64,000 nt of DNA from Staphylotrichum longicolle (taxonomy: Eukaryota; Ascomycota; Sordariomycetes; Sordariales; Chaetomiaceae), in NCBI GenBank assembly GCA_019096155.1, contig JAHCVI010000006.1, forward strand, positions 744,001-808,000. Reading direction: 5' to 3'. Positions within the stretch are counted from its first letter, which is position 1. Each line of letters starts with the position of its first letter. This document shows positions 45,493-58,009 of the stretch, piece by piece. The notes beneath the pieces were generated by a model. The model did not search any database and was not told the DNA's origin. It was given only the letters and a program-made list of their open reading frames with translations. The position numbers were made by a program, and so were the translations under genes.

Positions 45493-48400
45493 TTACTCCT
45501 CCGTAATCGACCCCATCTCCATGCTCCCGCCCCCTCCATTGCCATTCCCATCCGCGACGCTCCCCGCCGACCCCGCCCGGACCGAGTCCGCCGACAGCTC
45601 CCACCGCAGCGGCGACGCCTCGACGGGCGAGTTGGTGCTCGCCGTGCTGACGCTCCCGCGCTTGCTGCCCACGCTGCCCTCGCCCGTGCTGTTGGAGCGC
45701 GAGTTGCGCGGCGAGACCTTGCCCGTCTGTACCGGGGACACCCCTTTGTCAGTACTTATACAGAATGATGATGAGGGATGAGACCGGGAGAGGGAAGACT
45801 GAAGAAAAGGGGTAGGGGAGGGAGAAGAGTTACACAAAAAAAAAAAAAAAACACACCTGCTTCGCCCACCGCAACCCACACGAATTACACAAATCGCGAT
45901 TCCCGCTCGGCCCCCTCCTCCACTCGGGCGTGTCCCTCTTGTGGCAATTGGCACAATCCCGGACGGCGCCGCCGCCGCTCCCGGCCCCGCCCAGCCCGCC
46001 GCCTCCCCCCTTTCTCCGCTTGCGCTTCTTCTTGTTGGCCATCAGCTGCGTCAGCTCCTCGGCCAGCAGGCGGTTGACCTTTTCCATCTGCCGCAGCTCG
46101 TACTGCCACGAGGTGCACCGCGTCGTCCGCAGCTCGGCAAAGATGTCGTCGTCGTCGCTGCCGGGGTCCTCCTCGTCGCCCACGGGGAGCGGGGGCGCCG
46201 CGGCCACCACCGGCGGCGCCGGTTGTTGTTGTTGTTGTTGTTGTTGAGTGTTGCTCATGACCACGCCGCTCATCGTGACATCCTCCCCCCCTCCCGGCGC
46301 CACCGTCGTTGCCACCCCCTTGGCGCCCGCAATCACCCGCCCCCCGACGCCCTTCCCCACCCTCGTCAGCGCGATCAAAAAGCTCGGCTTCCCACCCCCT
46401 TCCCCTGCATCCCCGGGGTAGAACACCGTCTGCGCGGGATCAGCTGGCCGCGCTTGTGCACCACCTCATGCCTCAGCCCGACCACGGCGCCGCGCCGCGC
46501 CTTCTCAATCGCCCGGCCAAACTCGGCGCGGCTCTCCTTGCGCATCAGCTCCTGCAGGCCCGTGCCCTCGAGCTCCCGCGGCCACAGGTCCAGCAGCGCC
46601 TTGACGCTGCTCGAGACGTGCAGGAACATGCCCGCCGTCGAGACCTTGCTCCAGATCTCGCTGTCGCTGCCGGCGCCGCTGCCGCCGAACGCGTCGAGGT
46701 CCCGCCGGCGCAGCGAGAACACGGGCCGCTTCCGCCCGACGAGGATGATGTACTTGCGCCCGCCGCGGTTCGGCTCGGCGAACAGCGTGCCGTGGCTCTC
46801 GAACCAGACGTACCCGGCCTGCTTGCGGCGGATGCGGAACGCGATGTTGACGGTGGTGTTTTGCTGCGCGTCCTTGAGCTCGCGCGTGACGGGGACGATG
46901 TCGGAGGGGTGGCAGATGGAGGAGAGCGAGGTGCCGACGAGGTCGGCCGGGTCGTACTCGAGGATCTTCTTGCAGGCGGGGGACAGGTAGAGGAAGAGGC
47001 CCTTGAGGGAGAGCACGTGGACGACGTCGTCGGCGTTTTCGAGGAGCATCTTGTCCCAGGACTGCTTGTGCCACTCGGAGGGCGCCGCGCGCGGGTTGTG
47101 CTGCTGGATGAGGGAGGAGACTTCGTCTACTGACAAAGTCTGGCCGGACTCGGGCTCCCAGTGGGTTGAGCCGGGAGGGGACCAAAAGTACTGGCCGATG
47201 TCGCTGTGGCGGTAGTTGACCTGCATGGCGCCCGAGTGAGACTCTTGGCCCGAGATGGCGTCGGGGCACTCGACGAGGTCGATCTGGAAGCCGATGCAGT
47301 AGCGGAACTCGTCCGAGTCCCAGGGGATGGGGATCATGGTGAGGAGGTTGAGGAAGGGCTTGCCGCCCTTCCGGTAGTTGATGAGGCTCTGCTGGATCTC
47401 CTTGGGCTCAGCGACGGCGTTCTTGAGCTTGAAGACGGCGTCGTTGGCGACGAACTCGCGCCGGGACCCGGCCTCAACCTTGCCGTCGGGGCTCTGGAGG
47501 AAGCGGCAGTTCTGGCCGACGATCTCGTGCCGGTTGTACCCCGTCAGGTTCTGGAAGTTGTCCGACACGTAGATGATGGGGCAGTCGTTGAGCGTAAGGT
47601 CGCACACGACAAAGGCGCAGGACAGGTCGACGGCGCCGATCTCGACGGTGGGGTTCTTCCTCGTCGCGACGTAGAACAGGGCGCGGAGCATGTCGAAGCC
47701 GCTCTTGGAGTAGACGTCCTTCTTGAACTCTTGCACGGGGTGGCCCGGCGGGGGAGCGGGGCCGGCGGTTGTCGGCGCCGTCGATGCCGCGGTAGCGATG
47801 CTCGACCGGCCGGCGGCAGTGGACTGCGACATGTTCCTGCCGGGGGTGGTGGATGGTGGTGACTGGAACGACGCCGGGAGCGATGGCTCGCGCGGTTCGG
47901 GTGGCGGCATGCCGCTCCCAAAGTGGTCCACGCTGGTGCGCCGCATCAGACCCGGGTGTTCTTGCGGCACCGGCGTGCGGTCAAAGTCCTCGCGGGTCCC
48001 CATCACGTCGCCACTGCCCCCGAGCGCGAACCTGGCGATCGGAGCGACGCTCGGGGCGTTCATGGGCGCATTCTCAACGCCCATATCCATGGCATAGTCC
48101 GGGCTCACGGCGTCGAGGGTTGTGGTCGGATAGGGACTCCGCAGATCCGGCGAGCTGAAGAGTCCCATGGAGCCGGGGTCTGCGCCCATGGACCCCAGAT
48201 CCAAGTTGGGAAAAGGGTCCATGCCGACTGTGTCGTAACCCCCCTGGCCGGGCATCGCCATGAGGCCCTGTTGCGGGTACGGCCCGGAGGTGCCCGGCAT
48301 GCCGGCGCCGGCCGGATATCCGAACGAGAACCCAGGGAAGGCATCGCCGGCGGGGCTGAAGTCCATGGCGGACATGCGCCGGCCGGTGTCCTGGGTCGGC

Positions 48401-48759
48401 GAGAGCGGATCGGCAAACGGGTGCGGGACACTCCGTCTCCGCTGGAACTCGCGGCTATTCTGGTTGACAATGTCGTCGAGCGAGTCGCCCCCAGGCAGCT
48501 GCATATCCTCCATGGAGGCCGAGAGCGGGCCGGGATGGTCCAGCCCGCTTAGGTTTGCCGTGTTAATCATGCCCACGGCGGCCTGGCCTCGGCGCTGGCC
48601 CTGCTGCGCCTGCGCCTGGGCTTGGGCTTGGGCCTGGGCCTGGGCCTGCTGTCTGTTTTGCTGCTGCTGCTGCTGCTGCTGCTGTTGTTGCTGTTGCATC
48701 GCCAACCGTTGGCGCGCCTCCTCTGGCGACAGAGGGGCGTTGTAGAAGTTGCTATTCAT
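45493..48759 (-). CDS. wc-1: White collar-1 blue-light photoreceptor / GATA factor (apparent frameshift near 46436)
   Basis: FAD-binding light sensor and transcription factor of the white collar complex, driving light responses and the circadian clock in fungi. Exon 1 is 48759 to 45857, then 45726-45493. An N-terminal polyQ and AQ-repeat activation-type region spans residues 5-55. The LOV domain (about 370-490) has GQNCRFLQ with flavin-adduct Cys-418. Two further PAS domains lie near 567-680 and 695-800. Reading frame 1 then fails: it continues to a stop at 46375. The homologous continuation (QTVFYPGDAGEG, PSFLIAL) lies in the next frame from about 46435. This leads to an acidic stretch, a basic region and a C-x2-C-x18-C-x2-C GATA finger (CANCHKRDTPEWRRGPSG, then CNSCGLRWAKQ). 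The Ser-rich C-terminus ends SMEMGSITEE. Expected intact length is about 1045 aa. Confidence 0.93.
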
Positions 48760-48776
48760 GCCGGTCCCGGCGGCAT
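48756..48776 (-). promoter_or_regulatory. Six-codon upstream ORF overlapping the wc-1 start (ATGA)
   Basis: An upstream ATG at 48776-48774 opens a frame encoding MPPGPA. Its TGA (48758-48756) overlaps the wc-1 ATG (48759-48757) as ATGA. This is a termination-reinitiation geometry. It is present in the mRNA only if transcription starts upstream, which is likely but not seen. Confidence 0.5.
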
Positions 48777-51146
48777 GGGCCGTCCTCGCGCGCGGGAGGG
48801 CGAGGCCGGTAGTCTTGTGGTGTTGTTCAGCAGGGACGAGAGCCCGCCGTCATGGTCTGTCTGCGTCTGCACTGCAGATTTGGAGCTGGCTGGCTGGTTA
48901 ATCTCGTCGTCTCGCTGGCGTCGCTGGCTGTGCTCGGGGTTGATGATTTGCGTGCGTTTCTTCGTTTCTTCGTTTCTTCTGCGGTGGCCCCCAATGGCGC
49001 GCACCGCATCTAATCTGACATGGGCCCCGAGACTGGCAAGGGTGGGCTCTCTTGGTGGGCTCGGTGGGCTCGGTGGGGTGGCTGAAGGTGGTGTCCTTGT
49101 CTCCCTCTGGAGACTAGGGCGAGGCTAGGGCGAGCACCAGGCAGCGGGCGGCGGGGGGGATCCTGGGGCTCCCGGGCTGGGGCGGTCCAGATCAGCAGGG
49201 CATTCGGCCGAGTGGTGGGAATCTGTGGGATTCCTGCGGGAGTGCGTGCCGGCCTGGTCCTCGCTGGACAAAACCAAAAGGGCTAATTAGCCCGCTGCGA
49301 TTACCTACTTGATTACACAGTAGTCCCCGATTGGGGGATTTTTGGGGGGGGGGGGGAGGGGAGGCGCTGGAAGCCGACAAAGTCGCCACGAGATGCGAAC
49401 GGGAAACGGGAATGACGGATGGCGGATTGGCGATTGCGGTTTAGTCAGTTCAGTTAGGTGCTGGATGGAGCCCGAGGGAAAGTTTGGGAGCTTCCATCTG
49501 CGAGCCTCTGAGAGCCTCTGTGTTTCAGCCCGACAAATTTCAGAAGGAGGTCTTGGTCCGGCGGAAGCTGCCCGCGCGGATCGAGGGTTGCATCACATGC
49601 ACGTTATCGGCACCGGCGCGGGGATCGATGGGGTGGCATTGCAGCGCGTGCAGGGCTTTGCAGGGCTTGCAGGGGCTTACAGGGCCCGCGAGGGCTTGCA
49701 GGGGGCTCCAAGTGTGGAAAAGGCAGCGGGGGAGAGGGGGACTGCATGGGAAAGTGGCAGAATTGGCAGCGAGTGGCTACACTTCCCGCTGGGATTTTCT
49801 TTTCGCCTTCCACTTCCCAGCAACCACCTCAGCGGCTGCCTGGCAAGCCCGGCTGCAGGGAACGGGGATGCTGACGACGACCCAGTCTTGCTAGCTTGGG
49901 GATTTTGGAGTAAAAAGGCTGGGCGGTGGAGCGGGGGAAGCTTGGGCAGTTCTTCTTTCGAAAGCAGCAATCTTTCGAAAGCAGCAAAAAAGCGCAAAAC
50001 AGATCCATCTACCGTTTCCCGTTTGGTGCCACCTCACTCGGATCTGGGGTACCTGATATCGCGACGGGATGCTTGAACTGCCGCATGTCCTCAGCACTGT
50101 ACTGTGTACGAATACAATAATTGACAACCGTGATTGGGTAAGGTACTTTGCATGCCTCGTCTCTGTTCCGTGGACTTGACGTTGAGCTTCTTCACGCTAC
50201 TGTGTAAGTACTGTCCCATCTCTCCCGGTCGAGGGGGTAAACCTTCTGGGCTTCACTCGACGATTCGAGCTCGAACACAGTGTTGTTCGAATTAAAACCG
50301 CAAAGCTTCAGTACGAGCTTGGCGTGCTTTCCCCACCCATCCCTCTTGGAATATCTCCGGCGGATCCAGCCGTTATCCAGTGGGGTCACTTGGGCTTCGC
50401 GAATGGCCTCAACCTCGTAACTCTCTTAGCATCACCGTGGAAAGACGTTAAGGGACCTAACGAGCCTCATTAACGGCATTTTGTTAAACTTGGATCCATC
50501 TCGCATGCCCCCACACCTCCTTCGATTCGTATCCCAAGGTTTGCTGAAGAAAGCTCGGACTAGCCCGTCTGACACGAGCCTCGAGAAAGGGGGATCCAGT
50601 TCGTCACTCCTCTTTCTTGTCGTTGCCGGAGCTCGATCCGGCCGAGGCTGTCTAAGGTGGAGGTAAGTTGCCTAAGGGTGTTGTCGGCTCATCACTTACC
50701 CGGCCGAGCCCGCCTTTTGGACCCTGACTGCTTCTCGGTGGCTGAGGCGTGGCAATCACCGTGGCCACATGGACTGAACGAATCTGTTTTGACTATTGGC
50801 GCTTTTCTTTACGTCCCTACTCTGCAAAAGCTGACAGAAGCAAGCCCACCGTCCCACTGCGTCATGTACTCCGCAGCATCGCTGGGTCTGATTGCTATTC
50901 CCCCCAACCCCCCGGTCCCTCGTCAAGCAACGGATGGTATCATCAACCCTTTCACACACATGACCTCCCCCTCCCCTGGCCAGCCAGCCTGCGGCCCGCT
51001 CCATGCTAGCCGGTCATGACATCGGCGCGGCGGTCCACCGTCTCCAAGTAAGCCTGCTGCTTCATCTGCTGCGCGGCCTTCCATATCCTGAGGTCCATCA
51101 CCGGGGGCTGAAACATGCGCACACACTGTCCTCCGCCGCACCGGCT
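48760..51146. other. wc-1 upstream region, 2.4 kb
   Basis: Region between the wc-1 start and the importin 3' end. It holds a G13 run (49344-49356), a short GGTGGGCTC direct repeat near 49050 and degenerate GCAGGGCTT-type repeats at about 49648-49710. No supportable protein or RNA gene; open frames such as 49342-50076 have no features. Confidence 0.5.
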
Positions 51147-54100
51147 CTACAGGAAGTGCGCGCGGATGACGTTCTGGGCCTCTGGGGAGAACTGCTGGAG
51201 CAGCGGTGACACGTCCGTGCTCGTCCCCTCCAAGAGCAGCTTGGTCGCCGCCACCACCCGCGCTGCGTTCTGCCCGGTGAGCGCCTCCGTCTCCAGAGCC
51301 TGCGCCACAAACACAAATACCCGCGAGGCCTGCGAAGTGACTGCTGGGTGTTGCCTGGGAACTGTCAGTCTGGTTTCATCTAAAGGCAGGCCGAGGACAA
51401 ATGCTTACTTGCTGATGAGCTCAGCCAGGTAGAGATAGGCATACGGCGCCGCCTCTTCGTCGTTGGTGATCGGGAGCGTATTGATCCACTCCGCAACGAC
51501 CTGGTCGGGCTGGGGCACCGCCGCGGCGTTGAAGTGCAGAATTTTGGCGATGGCCGCGCACGCATTCTCTGTCGCGTACACATTGTCTTCGTTGCGCGCG
51601 TCCGGGACCGACATGGCCTCGAACAGGTACGGGACAGCCCCGCCGAGGAACGCGGACCAAGCATCGCCGCCGTGACGCGCCGCCACACCAATGCCGTAAG
51701 CCGCCGCCTGCCGGATCGATGGGTTCGGATCCCGGCAGCCCTGCAGCAGGGGCTGCGAAAGGTAGTTGGCATATTGGATACTCTGCGGGCCGCAAAACTC
51801 CAGGACATCATCCATGATGCACAGTCCCCATTGCCGCTGCGTAGGATCCTCCGACTTGAGGAATCCCTGGTACGTCGGGAGCAGATGCTCCCAGTGGCGG
51901 AGGAAGTTAACGTTGTGGTACTTGAACACCGAGTGGAACGCCTTGTTCATGTCCGAGAGTAGCGTCTGGTCGTCCTCAATGGCGATGAGCAAGTCTTCCT
52001 GCTCGTCCTCGGCGTCCTCCGCAGGCACACCCCGCCTCTCCTCCTCGCGCTGCGCGACACGGTCCTTGTAGTCCTCGAGAGTGGAGTTGACACCCTCGAT
52101 GAACCGACTCTGGTGCGCGTCAGTGAGGCAGGGCCGGCCGATCACCTCGACCGACTCGTAGAAGCACTGGTACATCTCCGCGAGGGTATCGACAGCCGGC
52201 TCCGCGGTGAGAACCTCGAGAAGCTTGTCGACTGTCTTGTTCCACAGAGACGCCAGCTGCTCGGATTGAGGACCATACGCCTTCTTCACGCAGCTGAGCA
52301 GCTGCGGGACGAGCTTCGCCGACACAAACCGCACGGGGTCGTGGAAGAAGAAAGCAAGACCGGGCAGCGCGATCTTCTCCATAATCTCATCGGCGTGAGG
52401 GGCGAAGTCCTCCTCGAGGACCTGCGCGTAGACGACAAGAAGCTCGATGGCCATGTGCTTGTCGTCCATCGAGCTCGTCTTGATGCCGATGGTCTTGCCC
52501 CGGAGCGGCACCAACTCCCACCCGTCCTCCTGCTGGAACTTCTCAATCTGTTCATCATCATCCAGAAGCTGGATGTCCGCCTTGGCGCTCGCCAGCTCGA
52601 GTAGCGGGGGCATGACCTTGGGCAGGTAGGGAAGGAAAGCCTTGCCCATGACGCGGCACATGCGGCCCCAGCAGTGCATCAGATATTGCGCCTGCGGGTC
52701 ATCCGGGTCCTGGACGGAGTCTTGGATGCTCGCCAGCAGCTGGACAAGCATTGCGGCATCGCCACCGAGACGCTGAGCACCAACGGCGAGCGCGATGAGA
52801 GTCGCGCACTCCATCGCCTTGGCTCGCAGCAACCGGTATTCCTTGTCGTTCTCGCGCCCCAGAACGCTCACCAGGATCGGCATCAGGGTGTCGTAGTAGC
52901 GAGAGAATGCTTGCTCAGCAGCATCGGCGATCGTGGCAATCGTGGACAGGGCCTGCTCTTGGACATATCTCTTCTCGTTCTGGAGGAGCTGGTAGAGAGC
53001 GGTGAGCAGACCGTCGAGGTACGGCTCCAGGACGCTCTTCTCGGCCTCCTCGCAGAAGTTCACCAGCGCGGCGGCCGCGTGAGACTTGACCCGGGCCTCT
53101 GGTGAGTCCAGAACCGGGACGATGGCCGCGAGCACCGTATCGTAATATTCCTTCTGCATCGTGGGCGCAAAGTCCGTGCTCATCTGGCCCAGCGCATTGC
53201 AGCCGGCCCAACGGACACGGGGGTGAGGGTCCTTCAGGGTGGGCACAACCAGCTCGAGCACCTGCTTCAGTTCACCAATCATTTGATCCCGGCAGCCCTC
53301 CGAGATGGCAGAGATGGCCATGAGGGCCGCGTGGCGGTCCCTCCAGGCCGGGGAGGAAAGCATACGCGGAAGCCAGTTGAAAGTGACGGGCAAAATGACC
53401 ATGCCACCCATCTTGTTGGCGAGGCGGTCCATGCAGTGCTCGCCCGCAACGTGGTTTTGGTCGCTTTCGGGGTCGTCGAGGTCGTCCGCCGCAAGCCACT
53501 CAGCGGCGTCGTCGTCATCCTCGCCCAAGTCGGTCATCAGACTGAGACACTGTGTGATCATGTCGTTGGTATAGTTGGGGTCGTTCTTGCACATGGACGG
53601 CGCATAGTCGGCAAACGTGGCCATGAGTTCCAACGCATTTTGCCGGCAGAGGTCGCTGAGCTCCTTATCCTGAATCACCGAGATGCAGAACTGGACGAGA
53701 ACGTTGAAGACTTGCTTGAACATCCGGGGCGCGGCCTCGGCGAGGTCGATGAGAGCAACGAGAGCCTTGCTGAGATCATCGGAATCCTGGGAGTCCTTGA
53801 TAGGAGGGAGGATATTGAGGACTTCGGGGAGAAGGACGTGGTACTTGGTCTTGTTTTTCTTGCTCAAGCTGTGGAAGAAGGCAGCAAAGGCCTCCATGGC
53901 GGCGAGACGAACCTGGGAAAGGTCAGCATATTTAACCCAAAAACAAGCCCTCGGGGAACTATGCATACCGCGACGGAGTCGTCCTTAAAGGCTTGCGCAA
54001 ATGCCTGGGCCACGGCATCCTCGTGCTGCTTCTCGATGATGCCCGGGGTCGTCGTGAAGACACGGAATGCCGTCTCTCGCTTGCCAGCATCTGGTGCCTG

Positions 54101-54667
54101 GCTGAGTGTGAAGAGAACCTGGAGCAGCTCCGGCCACGAGTCGTCTGCGACCATGTTAGCACCTGAGTGCGGGAAAGACCAAGGCTGCATCTGCCGACGC
54201 ACTGCTCTCATAATATTGGCGAGCGAGCTCAGCAACAGCATCGCTGATCTTGTTCCGGACCGCCTTGTCGGCCTCTGACACCAGGGTTTCCAAGAGCTTC
54301 TGGCGGATGACGGTGCTGTGCTCCTTGTCGAGAGAAATAAACATGTCGACATTGTCGGAGTTGCCGATCTTTCGGGTCTTGGACGCTATCCGGCGGAAGA
54401 TGAGGGCCGCGAACGCGCGCAACTGGTGGGCGGAGGGGTCAGCATCAACGCATGCTCTAGGCTCTGCGGGGTTGGGTGACATACAGATGCGTTGGTTGAC
54501 GTCGCGGTCTGCTCGACGAGGCCCATAAGAAGCCACTCGGGCCGCTGGCTGGTCCACTGGTTCTGGAGGACATCCTCGGCTTGCGAGCGGACCGTGTTGT
54601 CGGCGGACTGGAGCTGCTGGAGCAGCTGCACCAGCTGGGCGTTGACCTCAGCCGGTAGAACCGACAT
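51147..54667 (-). CDS. kap121: Importin beta-3 karyopherin (Kap121/Pse1, RanBP5 family)
   Basis: HEAT-repeat nuclear import receptor that carries ribosomal proteins and other cargo and is released by Ran-GTP. Exons are 54667-54485, 54422-54203, 54144-53969, 53912-51409 and 51354-51147, giving 1096 aa, matching the family (about 1090). HEAT repeats run throughout. Visible landmarks are SVLPAEVNAQLVQLLQQLQS, QLRAFAALIFRRI-like sequence at the exon 2 start (here LRAFAALIFRRIASK), QYYESNDSWPELLQ across intron 2, an acidic loop (GEDDDDAAEWLAADDLDDPE, near residues 330-350) and the HEAT with DGWELVPLRGKTIGIKTSSM. All splice joins keep the frame. Confidence 0.95.
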
Positions 54668-56329
54668 CTTGACCAGGGTACCGGTGTGGAGAGTAAAAGC
54701 CGAAAAAGGGAGAGACCCGTCGAGGATGGTGGCCGCCGGGCGCGTTGCAGAAGCGTGAACTGGAGGGGTGTCGTCGCGCTGTCGCTGCCTTGGGAAATGG
54801 CGAGTCAGCCCTTGCTACCCGAATCTGGCGGGGGAAGCACGCTTCGGGCAGCACTGGATGGGCAGTGCAAGCGAGAATTCGGGAAACCACGACACTAACC
54901 CCGTCGTGGCTGTCGCGGAGGCGGGATCAGGTTCGATAACGCGTCGGGTGTGTCGTGTCGCGAGAAAAAAAATAATCCCGGTGGTCAGTGTTGAGAAACG
55001 GGAACGAGTCGCAGGAGGGGGCTTTTGGGCGTGTGGTGGGAGGGGAGCGAAAATGGCCAATATTTTTTTTGATTGGTCTGCTGTTAGGGTGGGGGAGGGG
55101 CAGCAAGTCGGCGCAGACAGTGCGCATAGTCACAGTTTCACGTCGTAACGCAGACATGGCACTCGCTCTGTGATGGAATCCCAGCAGAATCTTACCCAGG
55201 GGCAAAGAAAGACCGAAACAAAGGCTTACCAAGTCCAAAAGAAGCTAGACATTCACAGTTGTTGGGATCTCTGCAGGTGACGCAGCATTCTGGCAGCGGC
55301 CCTTGGACCTTTGCAGGCGGTCTCTACACAGTGTGCACTTCGCCCTCAAACGCCCAGTCAACAAGGGATAAGTTAGAGCGTGTCAAACAAATCCGCATTT
55401 GCCAGCCCCTCCTTAGCGCAAACAAGAAGCTAAGGCTTAGCTCCTCTTCGTCTTCCCGCCTGTCAGGACACAGTAGGGGTCGTCCCTTTCAAAGAAGCCC
55501 GTTGGGCTTGAGGGTCGTTTCACCGCTGAGTTGGCGGTTGGGTCTTCCAACCGAAGAACATGTTGTTCTTCAAACAAGCTGGAGCTCTTTATGTTTTGGC
55601 CACAGTTTTTCTTCTCGTGATCTGCGTAATACACACAACTCCCCACTAGGGTCGAGTAAAGTCTTGGTCGGATACCTGGTTGTATCACTCCGTGAATGGT
55701 GGAAGGTTGCCTGAGGATGATTGAATGAGGCCACTGCAAGGGGGGACACGCAGAGCGATAAGAACTGGTTGCTCTCCGTGATGATAAGAAAATAAAGTGG
55801 GCCGGCTCCCTGTCGATCGTGGCGGGGGCTTTGCTGGTGCGACCGGTGGTGCCGCTGAGTGCCCACATCCATGGATCTCCAGCTTCGGTTCAGCTTCGAA
55901 CAGCTATCCGCCTCCCAACCAAGTGGTCATGTGCTAGGTTCACCACGCCGGTGTTGACGACAGAGTTGAGGATCGATCGTAACCATTTAATGCTGACTCA
56001 TTCCACCAATCGAGAATACACCCAACCCATTGGGAATCAGCATCATCCAGACGAGAAGCATAGACAAAAAGCAGGAGACTGATGAAGCGAATGACTTGAA
56101 GAACCCCGCATTGCTCTGAGCTCCGTCATTGCTCATCCCTGCCACCACGTTTGCCGTGTCCACCTCCAGACTTCGCCTTCACATCAGCACCCCCATCCGT
56201 GGAGGCACCGAACTCCTCCTCCGGAATATTGTTTGAGATTCCAGAATAGGCGAATTCGAGATCGATTTATCACTCACGGACCAAGGCCGCAATAATCGGG
56301 TCAGTCAAGCTACCCAACAGTTGGTCACC
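54668..56329. other. Divergent upstream region of kap121 and sds23
   Basis: About 1.66 kb between two divergent starts; no supportable gene in between. Presumed promoters and 5' UTRs. Confidence 0.5.
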
Positions 56330-58009
56330 ATGGACACCGACTCTGCTGCGAAAGGCGCGGGGAACACGGCGAACACAGCGAGCACCTCGAGCAGCTCGCT
56401 GAGCGCAGCCACCTCGCCCCCCATGGAGCGAAACAACTCCCAATCCAGCACGCACAAGGCCACCCACATCGCTACCCATCGACAGAGCTTCGCTGAGAAC
56501 CAGCGATACCCCCCGCCATCCCCGCGCAACCAGCGACACCCGTCATTCACACAGCAAGCCCTTCTCGAGCTCATGAACAACCCACCTTCCAACAGGCATC
56601 CGAACCCTCGTTATGCCGGGCGGGACTGGAGAGATATTTGTGTGGGCGAGCTCGCTGTGCCCGAGGACGTTCGATGGGCTGAGCTGGACCTCAGCGTCCA
56701 GGATGCGACAATGGTATGCTCACCTGCGACTGCCGTCTCAATACCTACCCCCGACTGACAAATTGGCGGTTTGGCGGTTAGCTGCTCCTCAAACAAAACC
56801 CGACCAACGTTGTTCTCGTGCGCGAGACACCATCATCCAAGACGGCCGTTACCACCTTCGACTACAGCGACCTGAACGCGTATCTCCTGGTGGTCGTCGG
56901 CCTCGCGCAGCCCGACGAAGAGCACGTCGAGTTGTATGCCGAGCTTTCAAAAAAGGCTCAATCGCAGGAGGATATTCCCCTGCGGGAAATCCAGCTGCTT
57001 TCCCGAAAGGAGGAACTCGTCACCTTACCGGCCGATGCAACTCTGGACAAGGCGATGGAGGCGTTTGGAAGCGGCAGTCACCGAATTCTGATTGTTGATC
57101 CCGCTGGTCAAGTAGTCGGTGTTCTCAGCCAGCTGCGCCTCATCGAGTTCTTTTGGCACGAGGCCGTCAACTTCCCAGCGATTGAGAGGCTGTATCAATG
57201 CCTGCTCCGGGACCTCCAGATCGGCACACACCAGATTATCGCCATAAAGTGAGCAGCCCAGCCGTAGTGCCCAGATTGTTTTGTTGCGCTAACACACTCG
57301 CCGCAGCCTCGACCGCCCCCTGACCGATGCTCTCTTGCTGATGCACAATGAAGGGTTGACCTCTGTGGCTGTCGTCGACCAGGGGCTGAACGTCGTGGGC
57401 AACATCTCAACCGCCGACGTCAAGCACCTGACCAATGCAGCGAGCTTACCGCTTCTAAAGAACTCATGCATGAGCTTTATCAGCGTCATTCTCTCCGAGC
57501 GCGGGATGGAACACGGCCGCGACTCGTTTCCGGTTTTCCACGTCAACCCCTATTCGACCCTTGGGCACACGGTCGCCAAGCTCGTCGCAACCAAGTCCCA
57601 CCGCATGTGGGTGGTTGAGTCTGCTTCTCCGTCACCGAGCGCGCCAGCAACGCCGCTGCTCCAGCCCAGCCAACCGGCCGGTGTGAGCAGCCCCCCTCCG
57701 TCCAGCACCGTCATCATCCCCCCGCCAGCCAACGCATCGGCACCGCAGTCTCCGGTTCCAAACCAGAATTTTGTGACGACCGTGATACCGAGTGGTCTGC
57801 CCGGAGCCGCCCTCTCGGGTCGCTTGACTGGCGTCGTGTCCATGACGGACATTCTGAATCTGTTCGCCAAGTCCAGCGGTCTCCGCCCGTCAGATCCTTC
57901 GGAACAGCGGGCGCGGAGACGCCGGAGCTCGAGTTCCTCGGTGCGGCCCAGCCTGGATAGCGCGCGTGCCAGTGTCGACTTTAGGAGGGAAAGTGGGGTC
58001 GGCAGGTGA
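56330..58009 (+). CDS. sds23: CBS-domain phosphatase regulator Sds23/Moc1
   Basis: Inhibitor of type 2A-like phosphatases in the nutrient-signalling and cell-cycle control pathways of fungi. Exons are 56330-56713, 56782-57248 and 57307-58009, giving 517 aa. A Ser/Thr/Asn-rich N-terminus (1-75) precedes four CBS motifs: VGELAVPEDVRWAELDLSVQ onward, VTLPADATLDKAMEAFGSGS with RILIVDPAGQVVGVLSQLRL, NLDRPLTDALLLMHNEGLTS with VAVVDQGLNVVGNISTADV, and VNPYSTLGHTVAKLVATKSH with the delayed LTGVVSMTDILNLFA. A Pro/Ser-rich insert splits the fourth CBS motif, as in relatives. ATG at 56330 has the context GTCACCATGG. The Ser-rich C-terminus (RRRSSSSSVRPSLDSARAS) suggests phosphorylation sites. Confidence 0.92.

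Noticed and set aside
46440..46475. Intron that might repair the wc-1 frame (GAG|GTGGTG to CGCAG|ACG)
   Set aside because: It would be only about 41 nt and would delete the conserved VHKRG block, so a frameshift is the better explanation.
48756..49004. 82-codon upstream frame before wc-1
   Set aside because: It has no ATG until the last six codons; only the short MPPGPA frame has a proper start.
53223..54278. 351-codon plus-strand open frame
   Set aside because: Antisense to the Kap121 coding exons and spans its introns; no domain.
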